This document shows, in pieces, positions 1-7,078 of a stretch of DNA of 16,536 nucleotides (position 1 is its first letter; every line of letters starts with the position of its first letter). The DNA lies in the NCBI GenBank assembly GCA_016650315.1, contig JAENVZ010000081.1:1-16536 (forward strand), read 5' to 3'. Under the pieces are notes generated by a model that was not told the origin of the DNA, did no database searches, and saw only the letters and a list, made by a program, of their open reading frames with translations. The translations under genes and the position numbers were made by a program. The stretch is from Alphaproteobacteria bacterium (GTDB taxonomy: Bacteria; Pseudomonadota; Alphaproteobacteria; Sphingomonadales; Sphingomonadaceae).

Positions 1-507
1 GACAATGCCGCCGCGCACGGCAAATTCGCCAGCGTCGGCCACCGTCTCGACGCGGACATAGCCGTTGGATTGCAGCAATTGGGCCAATGCATCGATGGCG
101 ATACTCTCACCCGGCTCCAATCGCGCCACCAGTTGCCGGATGCGAAAGGGCGTCAGCGTGCGTTGGGTAAGCGCATTGATGGTGGTCAGCACCAGTTGCG
201 GCTTGCCGGTTTTTTCTTGCAAGGCGTGCAGCCCCGCCAGCCGTTCCGACATCGACCGCAGCGACGGCGATGCGCGATCATAGGGCAGGCAGTCCCAGGC
301 GGGAATACGGATGATCTGCAATTCCGGGGCGAAATAGGCGGCGGTGTCGGCCACGGCGGCCATGGCACTGTCATCAGGCGCGATATAGACGGCGCGGCTC
401 TTTGCCCCGCGCGCAAGATCCGCGAGCAGCCAAGGCTGAAACCCCTGCGGTACGCCCGCAAGGGTGAGGGGGGTGGAAGCTGTGAGGATCTTTTGGAGGT
501 TGGTCAT
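1..507 (-). CDS. mfd: Transcription-repair coupling factor Mfd, N-terminal part (gene runs off left edge)
   Basis: The minus-strand frame from the ATG at 507-505 is open to position 1 and gives 169 residues beginning MTNLQKILTA. Mfd recognises stalled RNA polymerase, removes it with its ATP-driven translocase and recruits UvrA to the lesion. Only the N-terminal UvrB-like module is present. Recognisable family features are the early GVPQGFQPWLLADL stretch, the IPAWDCLPYDRASPS motif around residues 75-90, the RSMSERLAGL segment after it, and AVRGGIV at the truncated end, which in Mfd continues into DVFP. Helicase motifs lie outside the window. The start is supported by the fit to the family N-terminus. 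A neighbouring sdhE on the same strand and a divergent recG is an arrangement I know from other alphaproteobacteria. Identification is by remembered family motifs, not a search. Confidence 0.93.
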   Translation of the reverse strand, partial: MTNLQKILTASTPLTLAGVPQGFQPWLLADLARGAKSRAVYIAPDDSAMAAVADTAAYFAPELQIIRIPAWDCLPYDRASPSLRSMSERLAGLHALQEKTGKPQLVLTTINALTQRTLTPFRIRQLVARLEPGESIAIDALAQLLQSNGYVRVETVADAGEFAVRGGIV

Positions 508-523
508 ATCAGGCGGGTTGTTT

Positions 524-590
524 CCGTTCGTCCCGAGCAGAGTCGAGAGACCTTGCGCGAACGTCCCTCGACTCTGCTCGGGACGAACGG
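524..590. repeat. Palindromic REP-like repeat A (sphingomonad type)
   Basis: The arms 524-547 and 567-590 are perfect 24-base inverted complements beginning CCGTTCGTCCCGAGC. They enclose a diverged inner stem and a short loop around CTTGCGCGAA. The unit fills most of the 107-bp gap between sdhE and mfd, so it would be transcribed as a hairpin between the two genes. It is the same family as the repeats at 15548-15620 and 15934-16132. Its central triplet is AGA/TCT instead of GTA/TAC, changed in both arms so pairing is kept. Confidence 0.9.
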
Positions 591-614
591 ATGTGGATCA
601 GGGGGAATTGGGAG

Positions 615-881
615 TCACTCGAATATCTCAATGAAATCCAGCTTCTTCATCGCGTCCATCAGAGGGCCGGCGTATTCCGCAGGGACGGGCTGCATGCCAA
701 TGGCCCATGCCATGACATCGACATCATCCTCATCCAGCAGGCGCTCAAACCATTGCAGGTCCGGTTCCGACCATTCCGTCCCATAGCGGTCGAAAAAGCC
801 GCCTATCATCATGTCGGCCTCTCGCGTGCCGCGATGCCAGGCGCGGAAGTGAATGCGGCGCAGGCGAATGTCGTTTTCCAT
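615..881 (-). CDS. sdhE: Succinate dehydrogenase assembly factor SdhE (FAD assembly factor 2 family)
   Basis: Encodes 88 residues from the ATG at 881-879. SdhE/Sdh5 proteins bind the SdhA flavoprotein and promote covalent attachment of FAD. The diagnostic RGxxE motif is visible as R17-G-T-R-E21, within HFRAWHRGTREADMM. The rest, including WFERLLDEDD and the acidic C-terminus ending DFIEIFE, fits the small helical family, whose members are usually 80-100 residues. The frame stays open another 19 codons upstream, but the ATG at 881 has an AGAAGAGG Shine-Dalgarno about 10 bases upstream and starts MENDIRLRRIHFRAW, like known members. It diverges from recG across 90 bp and is followed by mfd on the same strand after a palindromic repeat. 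Confidence 0.93.
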   Translation of the reverse strand: MENDIRLRRIHFRAWHRGTREADMMIGGFFDRYGTEWSEPDLQWFERLLDEDDVDVMAWAIGMQPVPAEYAGPLMDAMKKLDFIEIFE

Positions 882-971
882 GGCAGCTTGGCCTCTTCTG
901 TATCGGGCACATAATAATTGGCCGGCAGAGGCTTTCATGGCCTGCCAGCTTCGATATAAGCGCTCTTAGAC
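882..971. promoter_or_regulatory. Divergent intergenic region between sdhE and recG, putative promoters
   Basis: This 90-bp gap must hold start signals for sdhE (leftward) and recG (rightward). Towards recG there is a GATATAAG block (about 952-959), about 12 bases before the ATG; no convincing -35 box sits 17 bases upstream. Towards sdhE an AT-rich TTATTATG block (reverse strand, about 911-918) could be a -10. An imperfect inverted repeat, GGCAGAGGC with GGCCTGCC, lies between them. None of these is a strong consensus match, so this is a region call only. Confidence 0.35.
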
Positions 972-3050
972 ATGCGACCCGATATTCTCAATCCGCTCTT
1001 TGCCGAAATTTCGGCGCTGAAAGGCATCGGCCCGACGCTGGCCAAGCCATTGGAGCGTCTTGGCCTTGCGCGGGCGGTCGATGTGGCCTTTCACCTGCCG
1101 ACCAGCTGGATCGACCGCAAGCGCGTGAGCGAACTGGACATGGCAGATGCGGGGCGGGTCATTTCCATCGAATTGACCCCGGTTGAATATAAGGCGACGG
1201 GCAGCGCGCGGGCGCCTTTTCGTGTCCATGCCACAGATGCGCACGGCAATTACGTCTCGCTCGTTTATTTTGGCCGGAATTCGGGCTGGGCGCGCAAGTT
1301 GCTGCCGCTTCATGAAACGCGGTTCATTTCGGGCAAGCTGGAAAGCTATGGCCAGGAACTGCAGATCATCCATCCCGACTATGTTCTGCCCCCCGATGAA
1401 GCAGGTGACGTTCCCGAACGCGAACCAGTTTATGGCCTGTCCGAAGGTCTGACCAACAACCGTCTTCGTCATCTGGCGGAACAGGCCGTGGAGCGTGCGC
1501 CCGACCTGCCCGAATGGATCGAACCCAGCGTCCTTGCGCAAAAGCGCTGGCCCGTTTGGCGCAACGCGCTTGTCGCTGCCCATGCAGAGCCAGGTAATGC
1601 ACAGGCGCGCGAACGCCTTGCCTATGATGAGATTTTCGCAGGCCAGCTTGCCCTGATGCTGGTGCGCGCCACCGCCCGGCGCAGGCGCGGCGTGCCGGTG
1701 CAGGGCGATGGGCATCTGCGTGCAATGGTCAAACTCCCGTTCGAGCCCACCAGTGCGCAGCGCCGCGCCAATGCGGAAATCGCGGGCGACATGGCGCAGG
1801 GGCAACCCATGCTCCGCTTGTTGCAGGGGGATGTAGGCGCAGGCAAGACGGTGGTGGCCCTGATGGCGCTGCTCAATGCCGTGGAGGCAGGTATGCAGGG
1901 AGCCATGTTGGCCCCGACCGAAATCCTCGCGCGGCAGCATTTTGGGACCCTGCAGAAAATGCTGGCAGGCGTGCCGGTCAACATTGCCATCCTGACTGGC
2001 CGGGACAAGGGCAAGGCGCGTGAATCTACGCTCATGGGTTTGGCAGACGGTTCGATCGACATTCTGGTGGGCACCCATGCGATCTTTCAGGAGGCGGTGA
2101 CTTACAAGAATCTCGCGCTTGCCGTGATTGACGAGCAGCACCGGTTCGGTGTTGCCCAGCGGATGATGCTGACCGACAAGGCGGAGCGCACGCCGCATCT
2201 GCTCGCCATGACGGCAACGCCGATTCCGCGCACGTTAACGTTGACCTATTATGGCGAAATGGATGTGTCGCGCCTGGATGAAATGCCACCGGGTCGCCAG
2301 CCCATCGAAACGCGGGTCATGTCGGCAGAGCGCCTGCCGGAAATTGCCGACGCGCTGGGCCGCCATATGGCAGGCGACGGACAGGCCTATTGGGTTTGTC
2401 CACTGGTCGAGGAAAGCGAAAAGACCGATCTTGCCGCCGCGCAAGCGCGCGCAGAAGCACTCAAAATGCGTTTCGGCGATGCCATCGGCCTTGTTCACGG
2501 GCGCATGAAAGGACCGGAAAAAGACGCCGTCATGGGCCGGTTCCAGCGCGGCGAAATCCGGGTACTGGTCGCCACCACCGTCATCGAAGTCGGCGTCGAT
2601 GTGCCCAATGCCACGCTGATGATTGTCGAGGGGGCTGATCGTTTCGGTCTTGCCCAGCTTCATCAGTTACGGGGCAGGGTAGGGCGCGGCGACAAGAAAT
2701 CGGTCTGCCTTCTGCTATGGGGTGCAGAAAAATCGGACCAGAAGTTGTCAGATACCGCCAAGGATCGCCTTCGCATAATGAAGAACAGTAACGACGGCTT
2801 TTTTATCGCCGAGGAGGATTTGCGCCTGCGCGGTGCAGGTGAAGTTCTGGGTACGCGTCAATCGGGTGAAGCGCAGTTTCGCCTTGCGACCCCTGAACAG
2901 ATCGATGCGCTGGTGTCCATTGCCCGTGATGATGCCCGATTGCTGATCGACCGCGACGGTGGCCTTGGCAGTCCGCGTGGCGAGGCGGCGCGGATATGCC
3001 TTTATCTGTTTGAACGGGATGCTGCGGTGGGTTTGCTCCGTAGCGGTTAG
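972..3050 (+). CDS. recG: ATP-dependent DNA helicase RecG
   Basis: Encodes 692 residues. RecG is a superfamily 2 DNA translocase that remodels stalled replication forks and Holliday junctions. In order it shows a helix-hairpin-like start (LKGIGPTLAKPLERLG, residues 16-31) and the OB-fold wedge domain with VSLVYFGRNSGW around 95-106. Walker A is GDVGAGKT at 286-293, followed by APTEILARQHF (motif Ia) and DEQHRFGV with the DEQH box at 387-390. TATPIPR is at 414-420. Motif VI appears as QLRGRVGRG near 560-570, followed by the C-terminal TRQSGEAQF segment. Length is normal for the family. The ATG at 972 has little Shine-Dalgarno and sits just downstream of an AT-rich block. It is transcribed away from sdhE and mfd, so three genome-maintenance or respiratory genes share this locus. 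Confidence 0.98.
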   Translation: MRPDILNPLFAEISALKGIGPTLAKPLERLGLARAVDVAFHLPTSWIDRKRVSELDMADAGRVISIELTPVEYKATGSARAPFRVHATDAHGNYVSLVYFGRNSGWARKLLPLHETRFISGKLESYGQELQIIHPDYVLPPDEAGDVPEREPVYGLSEGLTNNRLRHLAEQAVERAPDLPEWIEPSVLAQKRWPVWRNALVAAHAEPGNAQARERLAYDEIFAGQLALMLVRATARRRRGVPVQGDGHLRAMVKLPFEPTSAQRRANAEIAGDMAQGQPMLRLLQGDVGAGKTVVALMALLNAVEAGMQGAMLAPTEILARQHFGTLQKMLAGVPVNIAILTGRDKGKARESTLMGLADGSIDILVGTHAIFQEAVTYKNLALAVIDEQHRFGVAQRMMLTDKAERTPHLLAMTATPIPRTLTLTYYGEMDVSRLDEMPPGRQPIETRVMSAERLPEIADALGRHMAGDGQAYWVCPLVEESEKTDLAAAQARAEALKMRFGDAIGLVHGRMKGPEKDAVMGRFQRGEIRVLVATTVIEVGVDVPNATLMIVEGADRFGLAQLHQLRGRVGRGDKKSVCLLLWGAEKSDQKLSDTAKDRLRIMKNSNDGFFIAEEDLRLRGAGEVLGTRQSGEAQFRLATPEQIDALVSIARDDARLLIDRDGGLGSPRGEAARICLYLFERDAAVGLLRSG

Positions 3051-3051
3051 A

Positions 3052-3097
3052 GTATCGCGCGGAAAAGTGGGAACCGGTTTTCCGCAAAAAGCGATAC
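3052..3097. repeat. Dispersed alphaproteobacterial palindrome, hairpin 1, after recG
   Basis: The inverted arms are GTATCGC (3052-3058) with GCGATAC (3091-3097) and GCGGAAAA (3059-3066) with TTTTCCGC (3078-3085). Five A residues are bulged between the two stem parts on the right. The core AAAAGTGGGAACCGGTTTTC is one I recognise from intergenic repeats of many alphaproteobacteria. It begins two bases after the recG stop and could act as a transcript end or stabiliser for recG, and for pilZ arriving from the other side. Confidence 0.75.
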
Positions 3098-3110
3098 GAC
3101 AACAAAAATT

Positions 3111-3152
3111 TAGAGCAAACCGGGTGATTCACATATCGCGCGGTTTGCTCTA
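3111..3152. repeat. Second hairpin of the recG-pilZ intergenic repeat
   Basis: Perfect 12-base inverted arms TAGAGCAAACCG (3111-3122) and CGGTTTGCTCTA (3141-3152) enclose an 18-base loop. The TAGAGCAAACCG motif commonly accompanies the preceding GTGGGAACCGG palindrome in alphaproteobacteria, so the two are probably one composite repeat. No run of T follows in either direction, so it is not a canonical intrinsic terminator, but it lies exactly where two convergent genes end. Confidence 0.7.
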
Positions 3153-3161
3153 AGTCGTGGC

Positions 3162-3500
3162 CTACCAGACCTGTTGCCGTCCCGGCACGACGGTCAGCAT
3201 CTTCGCATAGTCTTTTTCGGAAACCGGCGTAACGAATTCGGTGCCGATACGACCATCCTCAACCCAGCGAACCAGCGCCTCAATTTTTCCGCAATGGGGC
3301 AACCGGAGGATCAGCCGTTCGCTTTTCTGGATTGTCTCTTTCGTTCGAGCCATCAGTCCGAGCCGGGATATATTGACGATGTGAATATCACCCGACCCCT
3401 GATGTGACGAAAAACTCGTCTTGAAATCGACCAGATCCCTGCCCGTCCGCCGCACATGGATCGGGTTGGCAGGATCGCTCAACGACCGCAGGTTCTTCAT
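3162..3500 (-). CDS. PilZ domain protein (probable c-di-GMP binding)
   Basis: Encodes 112 residues from the ATG at 3500-3498. PilZ domains bind cyclic di-GMP and alter partner proteins in motility, exopolysaccharide or cell-cycle pathways. Both ligand motifs are present: RxxxR as R17-R-T-G-R21 and (D/N)xSxxG as N43-I-S-R-L-G48. The C-terminal part, with ALVRWVEDGRIGTEF, matches the closing strands of the barrel. The protein is essentially one stand-alone PilZ domain with no membrane segment or output domain, so its partner is unknown. The ATG at 3500 is preceded by GGAG at good spacing. A longer in-frame start at 3539, preceded by AGGA, would add 13 residues and cannot be excluded. It lies 94 bp downstream of tyrS on the same strand and converges on recG. 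Confidence 0.85.
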   Translation of the reverse strand: MKNLRSLSDPANPIHVRRTGRDLVDFKTSFSSHQGSGDIHIVNISRLGLMARTKETIQKSERLILRLPHCGKIEALVRWVEDGRIGTEFVTPVSEKDYAKMLTVVPGRQQVW

Positions 3501-3594
3501 GACGCACTCCGCTCTTCCCCACTGGAAAGCTAACGCCATTTTTCCTAACGAAATCTGTCAGATAATGGTTAACGCCGTAAAAAAGCCGTTGCGT

Positions 3595-4812
3595 TCAATC
3601 AACTATCAGGCCGTGCTTCTTGGTGCCGAAGCTGATTTTGTCGCCCACTGCAACGAGAGTTGCAGGATCGCTGACCGCCACATCGTTGATGCGGATCGCG
3701 CCTTCGGCGACCTTGCGTTTCACTTCCTTGTTGGATGACGCAAAGCCCAGTTCCGTATTGGCTTGCATGACATTCAACTGCCGCCCGCCAAGGCTGACGG
3801 TTGGCAAGTCCATACTCGTGGTGCCCAGTTCAAAGGTTTGGCGTGCCGTCTCCGCCGCCAGAATGGCAGCGTCGCGTCCGTGCGCCAGTGCCGTCGCCTC
3901 TTCAGCCAGCACCTTTTTCGCCTCGTTGATCTCCGCGCCCTCCAGCGCCTCCAGCCTTGCGATTTCGTCCAGCGGCAGGTCGGTGTAGAGCCGCATGAAC
4001 CGCCCGACATCGGCATCCTGCGTGTTGCGCCAGAATTGCCAGTAATCATAAGACGACAGCATGTCGGCGTTAAGCCACACGGCGCCCTTGGCGGTCTTGC
4101 CCATCTTGCCGCCATCTGCCGTGGTGATGAGCGGGGTTGTCAGGCCGAAGACATGGCTGCCATCCACCCGGCGGGTCAGCTCAATCCCGTTGACGATATT
4201 ACCCCACTGGTCCGACCCGCCCATCTGTAACCGGCATTCGGCCCGGCGCGACAGTTCCAGAAAGTCATAGGCCTGAAGGATCATGTAATTGAATTCAAGG
4301 AAGGTCAGCGGCTGTTCCCGGTCAAGGCGCAGCTTTACCGATTCGAAGGTCAGCATCCGGTTGATCGTGAAATGCCGCCCCATGTCGCGCAGGAAAGGCA
4401 CATATTCCAGCGTGTCGAGCCAGTCCGCATTGTTGAGCATGATGGCGTCACTGGGGCCATCCCCAAAAGTCAGAAATCGTTCGAACACGCCCCGAATGGA
4501 TGCGATATTCTCCGCGATCTTTTCCTCGGTCAGAAGCTGGCGGCTTTCGTCCTTGCCCGACGGATCGCCGACCTTGGTCGTTCCGCCGCCCATCAGCACG
4601 ATTGGCTTGTGCCCCGCCTGTTGCAAGCGGCGCAGCATCATGATCGGCACCAGATTGCCGACATGGAGCGAGGGCGCGGTGGCATCGAACCCGATATATC
4701 CAGGAATGACCGCCTTGCCGGCAAGCGCGTCCAGCCCTTCCGCATCGGTCAATTGATGGATATAGCCTCGGCTCTCGAGCAGGCGCAGCAGATCGGATGT
4801 ATATTGGGTCAT
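3595..4812 (-). CDS. tyrS: Tyrosyl-tRNA synthetase
   Basis: Encodes 405 residues. This cytosolic class I aminoacyl-tRNA synthetase charges tRNA-Tyr with tyrosine. It shows [15 protein letters not shown] with the HIGH-equivalent HVGN at 50-53, the [17 protein letters not shown] segment at 75-91, and the tyrosine-pocket [11 protein letters not shown] at 194-204. The KMSKS-equivalent is KMGKT at 235-239. The C-terminal 65 or so residues, with [10 protein letters not shown], form an S4 RNA-binding domain. Length is normal for the TyrRS class with a C-terminal S4 domain. The ATG at 4812 has no clear Shine-Dalgarno. The next gene diverges 31 bp away, so the promoters must be very close or overlapping. 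The weak inverted pair AACGC/GCGTT just after the stop has no usable T-run. Confidence 0.98.
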   Translation of the reverse strand: MTQYTSDLLRLLESRGYIHQLTDAEGLDALAGKAVIPGYIGFDATAPSLHVGNLVPIMMLRRLQQAGHKPIVLMGGGTTKVGDPSGKDESRQLLTEEKIAENIASIRGVFERFLTFGDGPSDAIMLNNADWLDTLEYVPFLRDMGRHFTINRMLTFESVKLRLDREQPLTFLEFNYMILQAYDFLELSRRAECRLQMGGSDQWGNIVNGIELTRRVDGSHVFGLTTPLITTADGGKMGKTAKGAVWLNADMLSSYDYWQFWRNTQDADVGRFMRLYTDLPLDEIARLEALEGAEINEAKKVLAEEATALAHGRDAAILAAETARQTFELGTTSMDLPTVSLGGRQLNVMQANTELGFASSNKEVKRKVAEGAIRINDVAVSDPATLVAVGDKISFGTKKHGLIVD

Positions 4813-4843
4813 GGCCGCGCGCGAATAGCATGGGGTTTTACGC

Positions 4844-5398
4844 TTGGGTAGGGTTTTGGCGAAAAGGGCGTTGATATGTCATCCGGCAAGCACCTGTTTG
4901 CCTGTCACCGGTTGCGGCGCACAAGTGTCGATGGTCGGCCCCTGCACTTTGGTGGTGGCGTATGGGGTGACAGGCGACATCGCCGCGCTGAAGATTCCTG
5001 CCCTCACAACACCGAACCGGCGTGACAATCTGTGGCAGGAGACCTGTTTCGAACTGTTTGTCGCGCTGGATAACGGCGGCTATGCCGAATATAATTTCGC
5101 GCCTTCGTCCTGCTGGGCGGCGTATCGTTTTGAGGGTTATCGCAGTGCTATGCGCGAGGTTGCCGGGGTTGCGCCTATCATGGAGGTGAGTGCGACGGAA
5201 CACCGACTTAGCGTAACCGTGCAACTTGATCTGACCACACTGGTTCCTGATCTTGACCGCCGCGTTGGCCTTTCTGCTGTAATAGAGCAGGAGGATGGAA
5301 GCAAAAGCTGGTGGGCGCTTCAGCATCCATCGGAGAAACCGGATTTTCATCACCGGGATTGCTTTGCGCTGCAACTCGGGGCAGCGAGGGAAACATGA
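4844..5398 (+). CDS. DOMON-like domain protein
   Basis: Encodes 184 residues. The sequence has the beta-rich look of DOMON-type or carbohydrate-binding folds, with [34 protein letters not shown] in the middle (quoted family landmarks: CFELFV and YAEYNFAPS, roughly residues 67-90). It also has an [10 protein letters not shown] strand and an [16 protein letters not shown] segment near the end, which I recognise from proteins annotated as DOMON-like in sphingomonads. Biochemical role is unknown. There is no signal peptide or membrane segment. No ATG fits: a stop lies in frame at 4826, and candidate starts are TTG at 4844, 4856 or 4871. The 4856 start gives [12 protein letters not shown], closest to what I remember of the family N-terminus. 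The stop overlaps the next gene as ATGA (5395-5398), so the two are translationally coupled. Confidence 0.75.
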   Translation: MGRVLAKRALICHPASTCLPVTGCGAQVSMVGPCTLVVAYGVTGDIAALKIPALTTPNRRDNLWQETCFELFVALDNGGYAEYNFAPSSCWAAYRFEGYRSAMREVAGVAPIMEVSATEHRLSVTVQLDLTTLVPDLDRRVGLSAVIEQEDGSKSWWALQHPSEKPDFHHRDCFALQLGAARET

Positions 5399-6597
5399 AA
5401 TTTGGTATCGACAGACTTCTTTCCGATCCCGCCTTGCGCGCGCCGCTGGCTGGCAAGCGCGTGGCGTTGCTGGCGCACCCTGCATCTGTGACGGCGGATC
5501 TGACCCATAGTCTCGATGCGCTGGCTGCGTGCGACGATATTCATCTCAGCGCCGCATTCGGGCCGCAACATGGCCTGCGCGGGGACAAACAGGACAATAT
5601 GGTAGAATCGCCCGACTTCAGCGATCCGGTCCTCGGCATCCCGGTGTTCAGCCTTTATGGCGAAGTGCGCCGCCCAACCGATGCGATGATGGACACATTC
5701 GACGTGATCCTGATCGATTTGCAGGATGTCGGGTGCCGCATCTACACCTTCATCACGACGCTGCTCTATGTGCTGGAGGCGGCGGCAAAGCATGGCAAGC
5801 AGGTCGTCGTGCTCGATCGGCCGAACCCGGCGGGGCGGCCGGTGGAGGGATTGACCCTGCGCCCCGGTTGGGAAAGTTTTGTGGGGGCAGGGCCGATGCC
5901 GATGCGGCACGGCATGACGCTGGGCGAGTTGGGACACTGGTTCATCGCGCATTACCGGATCGACGTCGATTATTCGGTGGTGGAGATGGAGGGGTGGCAG
6001 CCGGACGCCGCGCCCGGATATGGCTGGCCTGGGGATGCGCGCATCTGGATAAACCCCAGCCCCAACGCGCCGAACATCAATATGGCGCGCGCCTATGCCG
6101 GCACGGTGATGCTGGAAGGAGCGACCTTGTCTGAAGGGCGGGGAACGACGCGCCCACTTGAACTGTTCGGCGCGCCGGATATCGATGCGTGTGCCGTCAT
6201 CGCGGAAATGCGGCGTTTGGCGCCCCAATGGCTGGCGGGCTGCGTGTTGCGCGATTGCTGGTTCGAACCGACTTTTCACAAGCATGTTGGCAAGCTGTGC
6301 AGCGGCGTCCATATCCACGCCGAAGGGCCGCATTACGATCATGCGGCGTTCCAGCCCTGGCGGGTGCAGGCGCTGGCGTTCAAGGCGATCCGGTCGCTCT
6401 TGCCAGAATATGACCTGTGGCGTGATTTTCCCTATGAATATGAACTGGGTAAACTGCCCATCGACGTCATCAACGGCGGCCCGTTGTTACGGGAATGGGT
6501 CGATGACAGGGCAGCCATGCCTGATGACCTCGATATGCTGGCTATGCCTGATGAGCAGGCATGGGAACAGGAGCGTAGCGGTTATCTTCTTTATTGA
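5395..6597 (+). CDS. DUF1343 / NamZ-like (GH171 family) protein
   Basis: Encodes 400 residues from the ATG at 5395, with GAGGG five bases upstream. The sequence matches the DUF1343 family (YbbC), whose Bacillus member NamZ is an exo-beta-N-acetylmuramidase that removes MurNAc from peptidoglycan fragments (family GH171). Conserved blocks are AAFGPQHGLRG (53-63), DLQDVGCRIYTF (108-119), VLDRPNPAG (139-147), PMRHGMTLGE (169-178), NPSPNAPN and LSEGRGTTRP. Length is normal. No signal peptide is visible, so if it acts on muropeptides it would do so in the cytoplasm as a recycling step; that is inference. It overlaps the upstream DOMON-like gene by four bases, suggesting a functional pair. No other murein-recycling gene is in the window, so substrate remains uncertain. 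Confidence 0.88.
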   Translation: MKFGIDRLLSDPALRAPLAGKRVALLAHPASVTADLTHSLDALAACDDIHLSAAFGPQHGLRGDKQDNMVESPDFSDPVLGIPVFSLYGEVRRPTDAMMDTFDVILIDLQDVGCRIYTFITTLLYVLEAAAKHGKQVVVLDRPNPAGRPVEGLTLRPGWESFVGAGPMPMRHGMTLGELGHWFIAHYRIDVDYSVVEMEGWQPDAAPGYGWPGDARIWINPSPNAPNINMARAYAGTVMLEGATLSEGRGTTRPLELFGAPDIDACAVIAEMRRLAPQWLAGCVLRDCWFEPTFHKHVGKLCSGVHIHAEGPHYDHAAFQPWRVQALAFKAIRSLLPEYDLWRDFPYEYELGKLPIDVINGGPLLREWVDDRAAMPDDLDMLAMPDEQAWEQERSGYLLY

Positions 6598-6824
6598 TGC
6601 ATAATTTTGCTTACCGCTTCAGGTTCAACTTCTGTCATGCAAGGACAAGGCAATGGAATTTCCGCTTACGCGGGAATGACGAGACGATTCTTGATAAAAG
6701 AATACACCATCATCATAACGGGATTTCGTTGTGATCCTGGAACATTTTGACTGCCAGAGAGTTTCTTACCCAAGATTAAGCACCACCAGATAAATAGTCT
6801 GTTTGCTTTTTGGGGAGAGTTATC
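6598..6824 (+). other. Gene-free leader region before the small membrane protein
   Basis: I find no supportable gene in these 227 bp. They hold three weak structures: a CCGCTTACGCGGGAATGACGA stretch (about 6662-6682) that resembles small palindromic repeats; an ATTCTT/AAGAAT inverted pair (6687-6692, 6698-6703); and a 9-bp stem with one wobble, ATCATAACG (6712-6720) against CGTTGTGAT (6727-6735). The last sits just upstream of the EcfG-like promoter and could be an operator or the end of the DUF1343 transcript. None has a T-run. Confidence 0.4.
6739..6763 (+). promoter_or_regulatory. Putative EcfG-type general stress response promoter
   Basis: GGAAC at 6739-6743 is followed after 16 bases by AGTT at 6760-6763. 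The consensus I know for alphaproteobacterial EcfG promoters is GGAAC-N16/17-CGTT, so the -35 is perfect and the -10 matches three of four bases. It lies about 61 bp before the GTG of the small membrane protein. A TTGACT (6747-6752) overlaps it as a possible sigma-70 -35, but its -10 is poor. Confidence 0.5.
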
Positions 6825-7016
6825 GTGCCTCTTATTACCGTGGTCATAGTTCTCATTGTTGTTGGAGTGCTGCTCTGGCTCATTAACAGCTACCTGCCGA
6901 TGGACGGAAAAATCAAAAGCATCCTGAATGCGGTTGTTGTTATTGCTGTCGTCATTTGGCTTTTGCAGGTGTTCGGAGTGCTCGGTTCACTAGGTGCAAT
7001 CCGTATAGGCAACTGA
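6825..7016 (+). CDS. Small two-helix membrane protein, Thivi_2564 family
   Basis: Encodes 63 residues from the GTG at 6825, which has GGGGAGAG at good Shine-Dalgarno distance; an in-frame TTG at 6810 is upstream of that site and less likely. The protein is two hydrophobic helices, about residues 2-20 (LITVVIVLIVVGVLLWLI) and 35-55 (ILNAVVVIAVVIWLLQVFG). A short polar loop, NSYLPMDGKIKS, joins them. I recognise this pattern from proteins annotated as Thivi_2564 family membrane proteins; their function is unknown. It should sit in the inner membrane with the loop on one side. It stands alone between a coupled pair ending at 6597 and a convergent VWA gene, and a putative stress promoter precedes it, so a stress-linked role is possible but unproven. 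Confidence 0.8.
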   Translation: MPLITVVIVLIVVGVLLWLINSYLPMDGKIKSILNAVVVIAVVIWLLQVFGVLGSLGAIRIGN

Positions 7017-7078
7017 ACCTTTTACGGCAGAACGGCGACTTTGCCTGCCAACAGACCCCTGAACGTTCGCGCGACCCA

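Noticed and set aside
524..590. Repeat A considered as an intrinsic terminator of sdhE
   Set aside because: The stem is long and perfect but no T-run follows on the sdhE strand, and near-identical units occur elsewhere in non-terminator positions.
70..786. 238-codon plus-strand frame opposite mfd and sdhE
   Set aside because: It is antisense to two recognised genes and runs through the palindromic repeat; the product has no domain-like character.
966..2198. 410-codon minus-strand frame opposite recG
   Set aside because: It is a shadow of the GC-rich recG codons; the opposite strand carries all helicase motifs and this product resembles nothing.
5350..6342. 330-codon minus-strand frame opposite the DUF1343 gene
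   Set aside because: It is antisense to a gene with many conserved family blocks; the composition (His/Arg/Gln-rich) is typical of a shadow frame.
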